This document shows, one piece after another, positions 8,340-17,676 of a stretch of DNA of 49,754 nucleotides. Position 1 is the first letter of the stretch, and every line of letters starts with the position of its first letter. Below the pieces are notes generated by a model. That model saw only the letters and a list, made by a program, of their open reading frames with translations, had not been told where the DNA came from and searched no databases. The stretch lies in the NCBI RefSeq assembly GCF_000425485.1, contig NZ_AUDN01000028.1, positions 1-49,754 of the forward strand, given 5' to 3'. The DNA is from Flavobacterium tegetincola DSM 22377 (GTDB lineage Bacteria > Bacteroidota > Bacteroidia > Flavobacteriales > Flavobacteriaceae). Both the position numbers and the translations under genes were made by a program.

Positions 8340-10307
8340 TTATAAATTTTGTTCTATTAAATTTTTTAAAGCAATTAACTTTGTTTTCCAAATAATAGAA
8401 GCAATTTCTCCAACTCTTTCTGTTTCATAATCTGGATACTGTTGTTGTATTTTTCTTTTTACCTTTGAAAAGCCGTAAGAAATATTAGTCCAAATTGAAT
8501 CATCTGGAAATATTATTTCATCGTCAACTTTTTTTATTGGATAACATTTGTATAAATAATTTATTAGACCAACAAATGCTTCTATGCCTTGATTATTATA
8601 TATGATATTTTGTTCATTATAAATGATGCCCTGCCAAAAGCTTGATGCGATTAATCCAAACTCTGAAATTTTATTATCATTAAGGATCTTTGCATTAATT
8701 GTGAATTTTTGGTCATTACTAAATAAATGTGTGTTTTCTAATTTTTCTATAATTAAATTAATAGTTTTTAGCCAAAGACTTGTAAATTCTGAAACTGTGG
8801 CTTCACTGACTTGATTTGATTGCAAGTGACTAAGAAGTTCTTTGTAATAATGTCTAAAAAATGCCTTTTGCCCAAGTACAGTAAAGCATAAATAATATTT
8901 ATCATCTAATTGCTTAACCATTTCAGCTCGAAGATTATCCATTAGAACTTTCTCTTCTAAAATCCATTTTTTTGGATTTTTAACTATAATTCTATTTCTT
9001 TTGTCTTCACAATCAAAGATGGAATTATCTTTTAAAATTGTAATTGCTTTACTGTATGGATGAAATTCATTGAAAAACTTCACCATGCTTTTTGAATATA
9101 TTGCTTCAAATGAATCTCTTGCAACATTCAGAACATTATAGTCCATATTAAATAATAAATCCTCTTTATCTTCAATATCTATTTGTTTTTCTATTAACTC
9201 TTTATATTTATCATGTGATACCTTTAACAATTCAATACCTTCATACTTTGTTTTAGTAGATATATTATTATCAACTAAAAACCTTGAGTTTAATGTATTT
9301 ACAAATTGTCCAACTTTTTTAGCATCACGGAGATCTAAAATGGAAGCTAGATTTGATCCTTGTAAAAAATTATCTTCTATTAATTGTTGTAAAACTAAGA
9401 CTCCTGTTAATAATGGAAAAGAATGTTTTAAATTTTCTGAATGCCAATCTACTAATTGTGGTGCTAAAAATTTTTCTTTTCTATTATTATTAGGATCATC
9501 ATCATTTACGAGGCTCTGTACTATTAAAGAAGAAAGATCCTTGTCATCCATTAACGTTCTTCTAGCATTAGTAACAGGTTTAGCATTATAATTGATATCA
9601 ATAAAAATTCTCCTAATAGCTTCCACTGGACTTCTACCTTCTTTATTTGCTTTCTTTGAAAGGTCCAAAAAAACTACATCTTGAGTGTGCTTTCCAATGA
9701 GCACTTTTTTTGACATCGCATATTTTAATGCTTCTAATCGATGTTGCCCATCTATTACGATTGCATAGATTTTTTCCTTGTCCCAACATAAAGGAAGTTG
9801 TCCTAGCCCTTGAAACCAGTCAAGTACATAAAATCCTTTTAAATCGCTTAAATTTTTAGAATTAATAAAATTTTTGTTTAGTTTCTCATTATACCCTCCT
9901 ATGTTTCTTATGTGCTCTTTCTTTGTGTTATCAGTATCTGCAGAAATAGCAAATTCTTTAGATATTTCTTCGGATGACTCTCTTGGAACAATTGCAACGA
10001 CTATAGGTGGGAAATATTTAACGTTATTAGATTGCATAAGAATAAAATTTTCAGCTATATCTTTTACTCTTTTTTCGTCAACATCTCTTTGAATGATAGA
10101 ACTAACAGGCCATGATTTGTCTTCTGTCAATTTTTCAAAAACTTCAATATCGTTACACAATTGCGAAACATAAGCAGAACCTAAATATGTTTCAACACCT
10201 TCAAAATCAAATCCGCCTTTAATCACTTTGTATATGTTAGAAAAAATAACTCCATCGTTCGTTTGTGAAGATAAATCTTCGTTTAATAAATTTTCAATGT
10301 CTTCCAT
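8340..10307 (-). CDS. dndB: DGQHR-domain protein, DndB-like, unusually long
   Basis: 655 aa. The DGQHR motif that names the DndB/ParB-like family is at residues 186-190 (VIDGQHRLEAL), and a following block with NAKPVTNARRTLM (about 240-252) also fits the family. Classic DndB is about 350-380 aa, so this one carries about 280 extra C-terminal residues of unknown role. In known systems DndB regulates the dnd operon and affects which sites are modified. It is the last gene of the - strand operon and its start codon shares one base with the stop of the GIY-YIG gene. Other DGQHR proteins exist outside Dnd loci, but the neighbours make DndB likely. Confidence 0.72.
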   Translation of the reverse strand: MEDIENLLNEDLSSQTNDGVIFSNIYKVIKGGFDFEGVETYLGSAYVSQLCNDIEVFEKLTEDKSWPVSSIIQRDVDEKRVKDIAENFILMQSNNVKYFPPIVVAIVPRESSEEISKEFAISADTDNTKKEHIRNIGGYNEKLNKNFINSKNLSDLKGFYVLDWFQGLGQLPLCWDKEKIYAIVIDGQHRLEALKYAMSKKVLIGKHTQDVVFLDLSKKANKEGRSPVEAIRRIFIDINYNAKPVTNARRTLMDDKDLSSLIVQSLVNDDDPNNNRKEKFLAPQLVDWHSENLKHSFPLLTGVLVLQQLIEDNFLQGSNLASILDLRDAKKVGQFVNTLNSRFLVDNNISTKTKYEGIELLKVSHDKYKELIEKQIDIEDKEDLLFNMDYNVLNVARDSFEAIYSKSMVKFFNEFHPYSKAITILKDNSIFDCEDKRNRIIVKNPKKWILEEKVLMDNLRAEMVKQLDDKYYLCFTVLGQKAFFRHYYKELLSHLQSNQVSEATVSEFTSLWLKTINLIIEKLENTHLFSNDQKFTINAKILNDNKISEFGLIASSFWQGIIYNEQNIIYNNQGIEAFVGLINYLYKCYPIKKVDDEIIFPDDSIWTNISYGFSKVKRKIQQQYPDYETERVGEIASIIWKTKLIALKNLIEQNL

Positions 10308-10900
10308 TATCCTGGTCTTTTTGTTAATCCTGGTTTTAATATTCTTTGAGCAATTTCTTCAAATATAGTATTTATATTATCTTCTAAATTAGATTCGATT
10401 ACTTCATATGCAATTAAAACATCTGTTTGCTCGATTTTTAATTCACTTAAATGATTTAATATTTCAGAATTTTGTTCTTTAAAATGTTGCAATAAGCGTG
10501 TTTGTAAATTATTAGCCTTACCAATATAGAAAGGCTTTGTTAGAATAATATTTTTTAAATAATTAAGAAAATATTCCCTATTTGTTTGGCTTTCTTTTAA
10601 ATATGCCAGCAATACTGTAGATTTATTGTTATTCAAACCTAAAACTTCACAATCTAAGCCTCTCTCCCTAACTTCAACAGAAAATTTGTATCCAGTTTTT
10701 GCAGATTCAGGTAAATTCAAGTTTATCGAACTGAAGTATTTAATCTTTTCTACAAAAAGATTAAAATTTTTATCTTCTAGATAAAAGCCTTTAAAAGGCC
10801 AGAAAAACCAATAGTAAACTCCGCTTTTTGTAGGTATATCAGTATAAAACTGAATATAATATTCTAATGTGTTTTTATTTGTAATATTATTAATATTCAT
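10307..10900 (-). CDS. GIY-YIG-like nuclease candidate
   Basis: 197 aa. A GVYYWFF segment (about 27-33) and a strong second half, FYIGKANNLQTRLLQHF (about 132-148), match the GVY and YIG-x-A-x-x-L-x-x-R-x-x-x-H pattern of GIY-YIG nucleases, and a late Glu-rich helix could hold the metal-binding Glu. The two halves are about 100 residues apart, whereas the usual gap is about 10, so there is a large insertion or the first match is chance. It sits tightly between dndC and dndB, so it may be a mark-sensing nuclease of the system. Function is inferred. Confidence 0.6.
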   Translation of the reverse strand: MNINNITNKNTLEYYIQFYTDIPTKSGVYYWFFWPFKGFYLEDKNFNLFVEKIKYFSSINLNLPESAKTGYKFSVEVRERGLDCEVLGLNNNKSTVLLAYLKESQTNREYFLNYLKNIILTKPFYIGKANNLQTRLLQHFKEQNSEILNHLSELKIEQTDVLIAYEVIESNLEDNINTIFEEIAQRILKPGLTKRPG

Positions 10901-12028
10901 CTATATGAAGCAACTAGCACAACCTTCTCCTTCAGCTTGCAAGATTTCATCTTGCCAGCTTGTGGTGGTTTTTGCGTTAGTTTTGTTTTTATGCATTCGT
11001 AAATAATGTTCTTTTTTGATAGCGTTTACACGTTCTGCTTTTTTTAGTTCTTGTAAAGGTTCAATTGTCCATGTATAACCTTCTTTTTCGTATTCGATAG
11101 CTTTTTCATATAGTGTTGGATGTTGTTCCAACAGCCAAACCCATTCTATTTTTTGTTGAAAGAAACAGAAGAAACATCCAGAACGACTTCTTGCATAGGA
11201 TCCTTTTTTAACGTCGCCATCAATTTCAACTTGATATTCGATCGGTAAATAATAGGCTGGAATTCCTACTCCAGAATCATCTAATATTTTAAAAATATCA
11301 TCAATACCTAACACCTCATCGTTATCAATCAATGAAAAGCTTTCTAATTTACCAACAGGATAATCAGTAGTTTTTAAAAACTCAAAAACAACTTTATTAA
11401 ATAGTTTTACATCAGTATCTAATAAAGCATTCACTTTTTGTTTTTGCGTGAAACGTAGGGATATAGGTTGTTCAACATATTGAAGAATCATTTCTAATTG
11501 TCCTTTTGGAGCAATCAATTCATAGTGTTGCTTTACGAAATCCATATTAGAATTTGCAAGAAACTTCTTCATTACATCTTCGCTCCAAATATTCTTTCTA
11601 AATGGAAAAATAGACTGAATGTTTTCTTTCTTGGAAATATACCCTTCCCTATTTTCATCACCACGAATACCAACATAAGATATTGTTGGTGTATTACCAA
11701 TTTCATTTTCGAAAGGCTCTAGCTTCATTTTTCCCGTACACCAACGAGCAGTTGCAGAAGGTAAATAACCTCCATACATCGCTAAAAAGTGGTCGAATGG
11801 ATTTTTTTCAGGAGAATTTAATTCATCAATTGATTTATAAAGTCGAATGTTTTTACCTAAAACAGAGTTCAATTTATTTATTAAATCATACGTTTCTGTA
11901 AGTTCTTTTCCAGTATCGCAAGTATAGTATTCTACATCCACATCAGGATGTTTTCGGCTCATGTAAATTGCCAAAGCAGCACTGTCTTTTCCTCCAGAAA
12001 TCCCTAATACATGTTTTATTTCACTCAT
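10901..12028 (-). CDS. dndC: DndC-like PAPS-reductase-family sulfurtransferase
   Basis: 375-aa PP-loop protein. SGGKDS at residues 11-16 binds and hydrolyses ATP. ARWCTGKMK (Cys97), CFFC (Cys285, Cys288) and a C-terminal CASC (Cys370, Cys373) give cysteines that could hold an iron-sulfur cluster; DndC is known to carry a 4Fe-4S cluster and to move sulfur from DndA to the DNA backbone. It is shorter than many DndC proteins (about 450-550 aa). Its ATGA start overlaps the ATPase gene by 4 bp and the GIY-YIG gene begins at the next base after its stop. A broken second copy of its C-terminus lies at 17432-17575. Confidence 0.82.
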   Translation of the reverse strand: MSEIKHVLGISGGKDSAALAIYMSRKHPDVDVEYYTCDTGKELTETYDLINKLNSVLGKNIRLYKSIDELNSPEKNPFDHFLAMYGGYLPSATARWCTGKMKLEPFENEIGNTPTISYVGIRGDENREGYISKKENIQSIFPFRKNIWSEDVMKKFLANSNMDFVKQHYELIAPKGQLEMILQYVEQPISLRFTQKQKVNALLDTDVKLFNKVVFEFLKTTDYPVGKLESFSLIDNDEVLGIDDIFKILDDSGVGIPAYYLPIEYQVEIDGDVKKGSYARSRSGCFFCFFQQKIEWVWLLEQHPTLYEKAIEYEKEGYTWTIEPLQELKKAERVNAIKKEHYLRMHKNKTNAKTTTSWQDEILQAEGEGCASCFI

Positions 12029-15000
12029 CTCTTTAAATCTTCATTTAGTACTGTTGATAGTAACTCCATAAGTAATTGCTTTCGCTTATGAACATCTAAA
12101 GTAACTAATTTTTCTTTCAATTCTACTCTTACGCTTTCTAATTCTTTATTATAAGCATTGGAAATTATTATCTTTTCATTAATCATTGCTCCATTGTTTC
12201 CAAACAAACTTACTGAAACCATCTTTCTATCGTCGCCGGTATTAAACTCATGCAGTTCAGAAGCATTTATTAAACCTAATAAATAACTTTCTAAATTAGT
12301 CACTAGTAAACCTTCCTCCTCATCAATCATTTTATCAATGGACTTTCCAAGTGCAGCATCAGCAACTGATTTCAGCCAAGAAGCTCTATCATCTAAAGGA
12401 GAAACCAATCTTTTATAAAATATAGACTGTTCTTTGCCTAACAAACTTAAGTTTATACTATTTAACCTACCTTGGATTTCTAATTTGTAGGTTTCAAAGT
12501 CCTTCGACTCACAATGAAATTCTTGAATTATTTTATCTTCAATTCTATCTAGCAATGCATCATAAGCAGATCGTATTTCCCGAATAGCGTCTTGAATATG
12601 AAAAGTATAGGATTTTAAAATTTCTTCATCATCATTAACGGAAATAGAATGAAAACCTAAAGCACTAGGAAATTGATTAAATAAGGCGTCTTCTGGATCT
12701 TTGGCGGTCTTTATGGCTTCTCTTAAACTGATTGCTTTTGGAGAAAGTCTTTTTGTGTTTATAGTGTAATCATTCAATCCTCTAAAAAAACGCAAGAAGT
12801 TTCCAAAAATGGATAAAAACGTACTTTTATTTCCCAATTCATTGTCACCCACCTGCACAAGCTCCTTATAGCTTTCTAAAAGATTTACTTTTAATCCAGA
12901 AACATCGTAACTTTTGATAGAATAGTTTGTTGGTGACTTATGTATTAAATCTAGAACATCATCCGTTAAATAAGGGATAAACCCATTTGCTTCATGAAAT
13001 AATGCAAAATCCTCTTTATGAATAATTAAAAAGGTCGGAATCCAAAAGTCAGTAAATCCTTTTTTTAATTTGAAAGGTGCCTTACTCAAAATCTCATAGA
13101 GTTCCCCTAAATTTCTCTTAGAGGAACTTGCCGAGTTGATAAATGCTATGCTTTCCTCCCATAAAGGAATAAATGATTTGTCAGTAGGCTTTTTAAATTC
13201 AAAGTGATTCAGTTTCGCATTTTTTGTATGAATCTCAGTATCTTTCAACAAAGTAAGATAAATTGACTTTTCAGGAGGAAATTTATCGCTTGGAAAACCT
13301 AAATTCTCTACGCTTTGGTAATTTAATAAATGACGTATAAAGGATTTTCTTGCTGTACTAATTTGAGAACTTACAAATTCCTTGTTAACCAACTCGTTTT
13401 TGAAATGAGGTGTTTTGCTATACTCGAAATTACATATTCTCGATAAATTTTCATTTAAGGCTTTTTTAGATTTTATATTTATGACAGCACCATTGTAGAA
13501 CCATACATTTTGATCATTTGAAACAAATAAATTTTCTAATACAAAACTTTCTAACTGTTGCTTATGAAATTCTTGTTCTTTCAGCAACAATTTTTTTGCA
13601 ACTATATCTTCGCCATGCTTATTTATCAGAAATTGTAATTTATTGATAGTAAATATTTCTTTGTATATTTCTTTTGAATTTTTATAAATAACAAATAAAT
13701 TACTTCCTGCATTTTCAGATGCTTTTTTTATCTCTTTCTCTTTAAAAGTTGAATCAAAAACCAAGTTAATATATCCATCTAAAACACCTACTGCTGCTGC
13801 AATATTATTTAAGTCGGTTACAATTTTAAACTCAAAAAACCTTGGAGTTCCCCGTTCGAAAGAATTTTTCTTTACTAAAATAACTGGAAAATCAACTAAA
13901 TCCGAAATTGCATCTGTAATTGAAAAATCGTGATTAATCTCTTTTAGAACATTTGCCAGTTCCTGATCAATATCTAAATCTGTTCCTTCTAAAAAATTAA
14001 TCTTGTTACTGTGATTATAGAAACGAACAATACCTGCTTTATAAAGTTTATCGATAGAATTTTCTACTTCTAAATTAGTAAACTCCCCCGTGTGATGCAA
14101 GTATAATGAAATTGTATTCTCGTCAAAAAGACTACCTGATTTGGTAAATATATTTACTAAACAGATTGTTTTTAGTAATTCTTTTCCTAAATCATAATTG
14201 AGGCCATTTACAAGCTGTATTCTCTCTAAAGCTGCGAAACAAGTTTGCCATTGTGCTCTATGGGGATTGTTAAAACTGTATATTTCACTACCCAAAGTAG
14301 CAACTAAATAATCAAATACATTTGATACGGAATAGAATTTCCCTTTAAACGAATTTATTGAAATCGCACTATTGTCATTTAAGAAAGTAAATAGAGAACG
14401 CTCGTTTTGCCCATATCTTTGCAGCGCATTCACTAAAATATTAGCTGACAACCAATCTAGAGGGTATAACGATTTAGCTAAGTTTGTCGAACTAGAATCA
14501 TTAAAATTAACGAGATTACTTTTCTGAATAGTTTTATTAAGTAGACTTAAATTTTGTTCTAATTTTTTAGGCAGCTCAAATTGCTGAAGACTTTCACTAG
14601 CAAAAAACAGTAATTGCTCAACGGGTTCATTAAAAAACAACTCAACAAAACGACCTTTAATTTTCTCCCACTCCAATTTTTCAGCTATATCAAGCGAAGC
14701 TGAGTAGGATATGAAGTTTTGATGTAAAGAAATAATGAAAAACACATTTTTAGCATCATCATTGGCCCATTCAGAAATTAATTGTAGTAAGTATAAATCA
14801 TTACTTTCTTTATTCTTTCCTAAAAACTCTAAAAACTTTCCAAACTCGTCAATAATTAGTACTAAACCCTTATTGTTTTTAGCGGAGCTTAACCTTCTCT
14901 TTTCAAGCTCTTCAAGTATTTCTTTTGACGAACCTTGTTTTAATTTTAAGGTTCTTAATAGTGCTTCTGTAAGCGAAATATTATCCCCGACTAACTTTAT

Positions 15001-15255
15001 AAAATCAAATGATTTTTTTTGTGACTCTAACGTATTGCTAAAATATATTTTCTCTCTTAAAAGATTTTTTTCTAAAGCCCATAGAAATGTTGATTTACCC
15101 GTTCCGTAATTCCCAATTATTGTAAATGATTTACTGCTTTTAAAATCACTATTAACTATTCTCTCATAAATTTGAACAGCATTTGGCGTAACAACATAAT
15201 TCAAATCCTTTGATTCGTCTCTTAGAATATTAGTTGATATATTATTATATTTCAT
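12025..15255 (-). CDS. Large P-loop ATPase, BrxC-like, dnd-linked
   Basis: 1076 aa. Walker A GNYGTGKST (48-56) and Walker B VLIIDEFGK (132-140) lie near the N-terminus, with ANILVNALQRYGQNERSLF later in the ATPase part. The remaining two thirds are helical with no named motif. The size, the early AAA-like ATPase and the NERS-type segment recall BrxC/PglY-type defence ATPases. It overlaps DUF4007 upstream by 11 bp and dndC downstream by 4 bp, so it is made with the sulfur genes. It may act as a motor or sensor for restriction. Assignment as BrxC-like is by pattern only. Confidence 0.68.
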   Translation of the reverse strand: MKYNNISTNILRDESKDLNYVVTPNAVQIYERIVNSDFKSSKSFTIIGNYGTGKSTFLWALEKNLLREKIYFSNTLESQKKSFDFIKLVGDNISLTEALLRTLKLKQGSSKEILEELEKRRLSSAKNNKGLVLIIDEFGKFLEFLGKNKESNDLYLLQLISEWANDDAKNVFFIISLHQNFISYSASLDIAEKLEWEKIKGRFVELFFNEPVEQLLFFASESLQQFELPKKLEQNLSLLNKTIQKSNLVNFNDSSSTNLAKSLYPLDWLSANILVNALQRYGQNERSLFTFLNDNSAISINSFKGKFYSVSNVFDYLVATLGSEIYSFNNPHRAQWQTCFAALERIQLVNGLNYDLGKELLKTICLVNIFTKSGSLFDENTISLYLHHTGEFTNLEVENSIDKLYKAGIVRFYNHSNKINFLEGTDLDIDQELANVLKEINHDFSITDAISDLVDFPVILVKKNSFERGTPRFFEFKIVTDLNNIAAAVGVLDGYINLVFDSTFKEKEIKKASENAGSNLFVIYKNSKEIYKEIFTINKLQFLINKHGEDIVAKKLLLKEQEFHKQQLESFVLENLFVSNDQNVWFYNGAVINIKSKKALNENLSRICNFEYSKTPHFKNELVNKEFVSSQISTARKSFIRHLLNYQSVENLGFPSDKFPPEKSIYLTLLKDTEIHTKNAKLNHFEFKKPTDKSFIPLWEESIAFINSASSSKRNLGELYEILSKAPFKLKKGFTDFWIPTFLIIHKEDFALFHEANGFIPYLTDDVLDLIHKSPTNYSIKSYDVSGLKVNLLESYKELVQVGDNELGNKSTFLSIFGNFLRFFRGLNDYTINTKRLSPKAISLREAIKTAKDPEDALFNQFPSALGFHSISVNDDEEILKSYTFHIQDAIREIRSAYDALLDRIEDKIIQEFHCESKDFETYKLEIQGRLNSINLSLLGKEQSIFYKRLVSPLDDRASWLKSVADAALGKSIDKMIDEEEGLLVTNLESYLLGLINASELHEFNTGDDRKMVSVSLFGNNGAMINEKIIISNAYNKELESVRVELKEKLVTLDVHKRKQLLMELLSTVLNEDLKR

Positions 15256-16132
15256 AGTAATTTCTCAGTAGGTTAGCTTGAAAGTTTTCCGTTATTCCTT
15301 TTATTTGAATTTGCCTAATGCCTGCATCACTCTTGTATACAAACTCAGGAAAAATTTCACACATTTGTATTATCATTTTATCCAGACCATCATTTGACAG
15401 ACAAAAATATGACCCTAGCGTTTTTCTAATTCTATCATAGCTTATATCTTTACTTTCTTCTAATAAATCCAGTAAACAATAGGTAAATATTTCTATAGGC
15501 ACATTGTTTCTAGTATCTCTATTTAACCTGTATACCGTTTCGCCAAAACTATTTTTTGCAGATAACTGCGATATCAAATTCAACTCTAAAAGCGGAGCGT
15601 TAAAATCATCTTCAATTGTCTTCAACGTTTTTACAGGAGCTGCATAAGATTTTACAAATGATTTGAAATCAGAAGCCAAAGTATTTCTACTTACCTCTCT
15701 TTCATTGTTATTTCGAAGTTTATTTTCAATAAATTGAATAATCTGAGATTCTGAGAATTCAAGACTTATTTTGTCATTAAAGTATTCAGAAAATATCAAG
15801 TAAAAAATACTGGCGTACTGCGTTTTGCAAATTTTATATTGCAGTAACCATAAGGTACCTTCGTCTTCGAGATATGAATCAAAAGGATTATCACCTAAAA
15901 ACATTTCTTTTGTGAAGTCTAACAATTCATGATTCTCGTTTACTAAATCAAATGCCTTAAGCCAATGTTGTATAGATTGAACCATATTTTTCCCAACACC
16001 TAATTTCGAGATAGCCAAATCCGGCTTATTTAGCACGCTATACCCTTCAATATCAATTAGTTTAACACCTTTCAACAACCACTGTTGTCTACAGTGAAAA
16101 GTATCGTGCCCCGAAAATTTGAAGTGATTCAT
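15245..16132 (-). CDS. DUF4007 family defence protein
   Basis: 295 aa. The opening FSGHDTFHCRQQWLLKG, then AISKLGVGKNMVQSIQHWL (about 41-59) and YLEDEGTLWLLQYK (about 87-100), are the hallmark blocks of DUF4007. The family occurs with phosphoadenosine-phosphosulfate-reductase-like and BREX/Dnd-like genes and probably binds DNA. It is the first gene of the five-gene - strand operon and overlaps the ATPase gene by 11 bp. The ATG at 16132 gives the standard N-terminus. Exact function in the family is unknown. Confidence 0.8.
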   Translation of the reverse strand: MNHFKFSGHDTFHCRQQWLLKGVKLIDIEGYSVLNKPDLAISKLGVGKNMVQSIQHWLKAFDLVNENHELLDFTKEMFLGDNPFDSYLEDEGTLWLLQYKICKTQYASIFYLIFSEYFNDKISLEFSESQIIQFIENKLRNNNEREVSRNTLASDFKSFVKSYAAPVKTLKTIEDDFNAPLLELNLISQLSAKNSFGETVYRLNRDTRNNVPIEIFTYCLLDLLEESKDISYDRIRKTLGSYFCLSNDGLDKMIIQMCEIFPEFVYKSDAGIRQIQIKGITENFQANLLRNYYEI

Positions 16133-16481
16133 AAGTTACAATTTAGTAGTGCAATTTACAAAATGGGTGAAGTTATCCAATGGAAAAAGAACAAATTCGT
16201 AAAAAAACATAAAGTGCTAATATTTAGATACTTATGTACGGTGTAATGTTTTATATTTTAAACTATTTTACTCAAGTAAAAATAAATTTACATATTTGGT
16301 TAAATATTATAAAATGCGACCGCGCCGTATCATCCCCAATCCCCATTTCCCACCACCAACCAACTCACATAAACCACCCAAAATTCAATCTCGTATTTCA
16401 AGCAGCTGTTACACAAATTCGGATCTTTACCCAAACCCTATTCTTTGTTATGACCAATAAGCATTACACTCGATTCAAGTA
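16133..16481. other. Intergenic region, right border of the dnd locus
   Basis: About 350 bp. The half next to DUF4007 should hold the promoter for the - strand defence operon, but I see no clear TAnnTTTG box. The rest (about 16320-16450) is C-rich on the + strand and unlike either side, so it may be old degraded DNA. A 104-codon open frame on + here has no family features or ribosome binding site. Confidence 0.3.
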
Positions 16482-16519
16482 CAAAAAAAATGAGCCGATT
16501 AGTGCATCTAATCGGCTCA
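16482..16519 (-). terminator. Rho-independent terminator for the 16633 gene
   Basis: Perfect 12-bp stem (16491-16502 with 16508-16519), 5-nt loop, and a run of eight T on the minus strand (A-run 16483-16490). It lies 114 bp beyond the stop of the secreted-protein gene. Confidence 0.85.
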
Positions 16520-16632
16520 AAATATTTTGTGTGATGTGTTTTATTTGATAGTTCTTTGTTGCGCTTAAATAATGGTTTACACTATTCATGCACATCATTT
16601 AAGATGCTTTGAAGTCAAGTCATTAGACGCAA

Positions 16633-17385
16633 TTACTTGCAATTGGCTTCGTAATCTTTCACCATTTCCATCGCTGCATTGGCCAGAGGTTCTCCTTGAA
16701 GCATGGCGTCTTTGATTAAAGATTTTAGACCTTTCACGGGTTTTTTGATGTATTCCTTGTTCTCGTATTTTTTAACAACGACTGGACAACTTTTAAAAAA
16801 CTTTTTCAGATTCACAGATTCAAATGATTTTGCTTTTTCGCTGCCGTTTTCAATAAGAATGTCGTACGTGGTTTTGCATTTTTCTACAAAATCATCGTAA
16901 GCGTTTATTTGTGCATTACCCGCCGAAGCACTGAATCCTGGAGGCGAGCTGTAAAATCTGTACACCGAAATGGCTCCTTCGTGGTACAGTTCAGCAAAGT
17001 GTTTTGTTTTTGTTAGACTTCTAATCATCCCAATCGTTTCGTTTAATCCGTTGTTATCCGCTTGGTTGCTGTCTACATACTCAACAGGTTTAAACTTTCT
17101 GTCGCCTATTCCGTATTCCAATAGGTCGGTTGGTTTGTACTTGGTTTTGTCTTTGCGTTTGGCTTTGCCTTCCTCTAAAATCGATTTATCAAAAAACGAA
17201 ATCGTTCCTTGAAAAGACCAAGGATGTGTGGCATTTGAAACTTCAATAATGCCTTCCGTTCTTGCGCCGTCATTTGTAATCACATACCCTTCAAATTGGT
17301 CAGGGCTTAACTTCTCTTGCGCTTGGCACAGTTGAGCGAAAATTAATAATGCAAATAGATTCATTTTAAAAAAAGTTGAAATCAT
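16633..17385 (-). CDS. Secreted hypothetical protein
   Basis: 250 aa with a Sec signal peptide: a hydrophobic run LFALLIFAQLCQAQ ends in a good cleavage site near residue 22. The second Met (residue 8) may be the true start, because the signal is then of normal length. The mature part opens with EGYVITNDGARTEGIIEV, a block seen at the start of several Bacteroidota periplasmic proteins of unknown role, followed by beta-rich sequence, and it contains few cysteines. It stands alone between two terminators or borders and is not obviously part of the dnd locus. Confidence 0.7.
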   Translation of the reverse strand: MISTFFKMNLFALLIFAQLCQAQEKLSPDQFEGYVITNDGARTEGIIEVSNATHPWSFQGTISFFDKSILEEGKAKRKDKTKYKPTDLLEYGIGDRKFKPVEYVDSNQADNNGLNETIGMIRSLTKTKHFAELYHEGAISVYRFYSSPPGFSASAGNAQINAYDDFVEKCKTTYDILIENGSEKAKSFESVNLKKFFKSCPVVVKKYENKEYIKKPVKGLKSLIKDAMLQGEPLANAAMEMVKDYEANCK

Positions 17386-17431
17386 AGGTAGTCGTATTTA
17401 ATAATTGGTTTTTTACTAATCTTCAAGACGG

Positions 17432-17575
17432 TCAATCCCTATTTCTGGACCGACAGTAGCCACATTCTCCGTTAGCTTGCACGATTTCGGCTTGCCAACT
17501 TCTAGTCGCTTTTGCGTTAATTTTGTTTTTGTGTATGTACACGTTTTGGTTTTCTTAACACTTGTAAAGTTATCT
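17432..17575 (-). pseudogene. Decayed C-terminal fragment of a second dndC
   Basis: Read on minus, HKNKINAKATRSWQAEIVQA matches the end of DndC (HKNKTNAK..SWQ.EI.QA), then a Cys pair follows (GECGYC against GEGCASC) with a stop at 17432-17434. Just upstream, in another frame, LQVLRKPKRV matches DndC LQELKKAERV. The ten residues that lie between these blocks in DndC are mostly deleted and the frame is broken. Nucleotide similarity to 10915-11055 is visible directly. This is a remnant of a related gene, not a copy of the local one. Confidence 0.75.
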
Positions 17576-17676
17576 AAAAAACAGAATTTTACACTAATTT
17601 TGATAAAATTAATTCTATTTGATGCAAAATTTTGTGACAATGCGAATTTATACAGATTCTTGCTACCGTAAACCAA

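Noticed and set aside
16234..16548. 104-codon + strand frame between the dnd locus and the secreted protein
   Set aside because: It runs through C-rich low-complexity sequence and the terminator hairpin, with no motif or ribosome binding site.
17416..17676. 86-codon minus-strand frame
   Set aside because: It overlaps the dndC remnant in a shifted frame. The real similarity is in the other frame.
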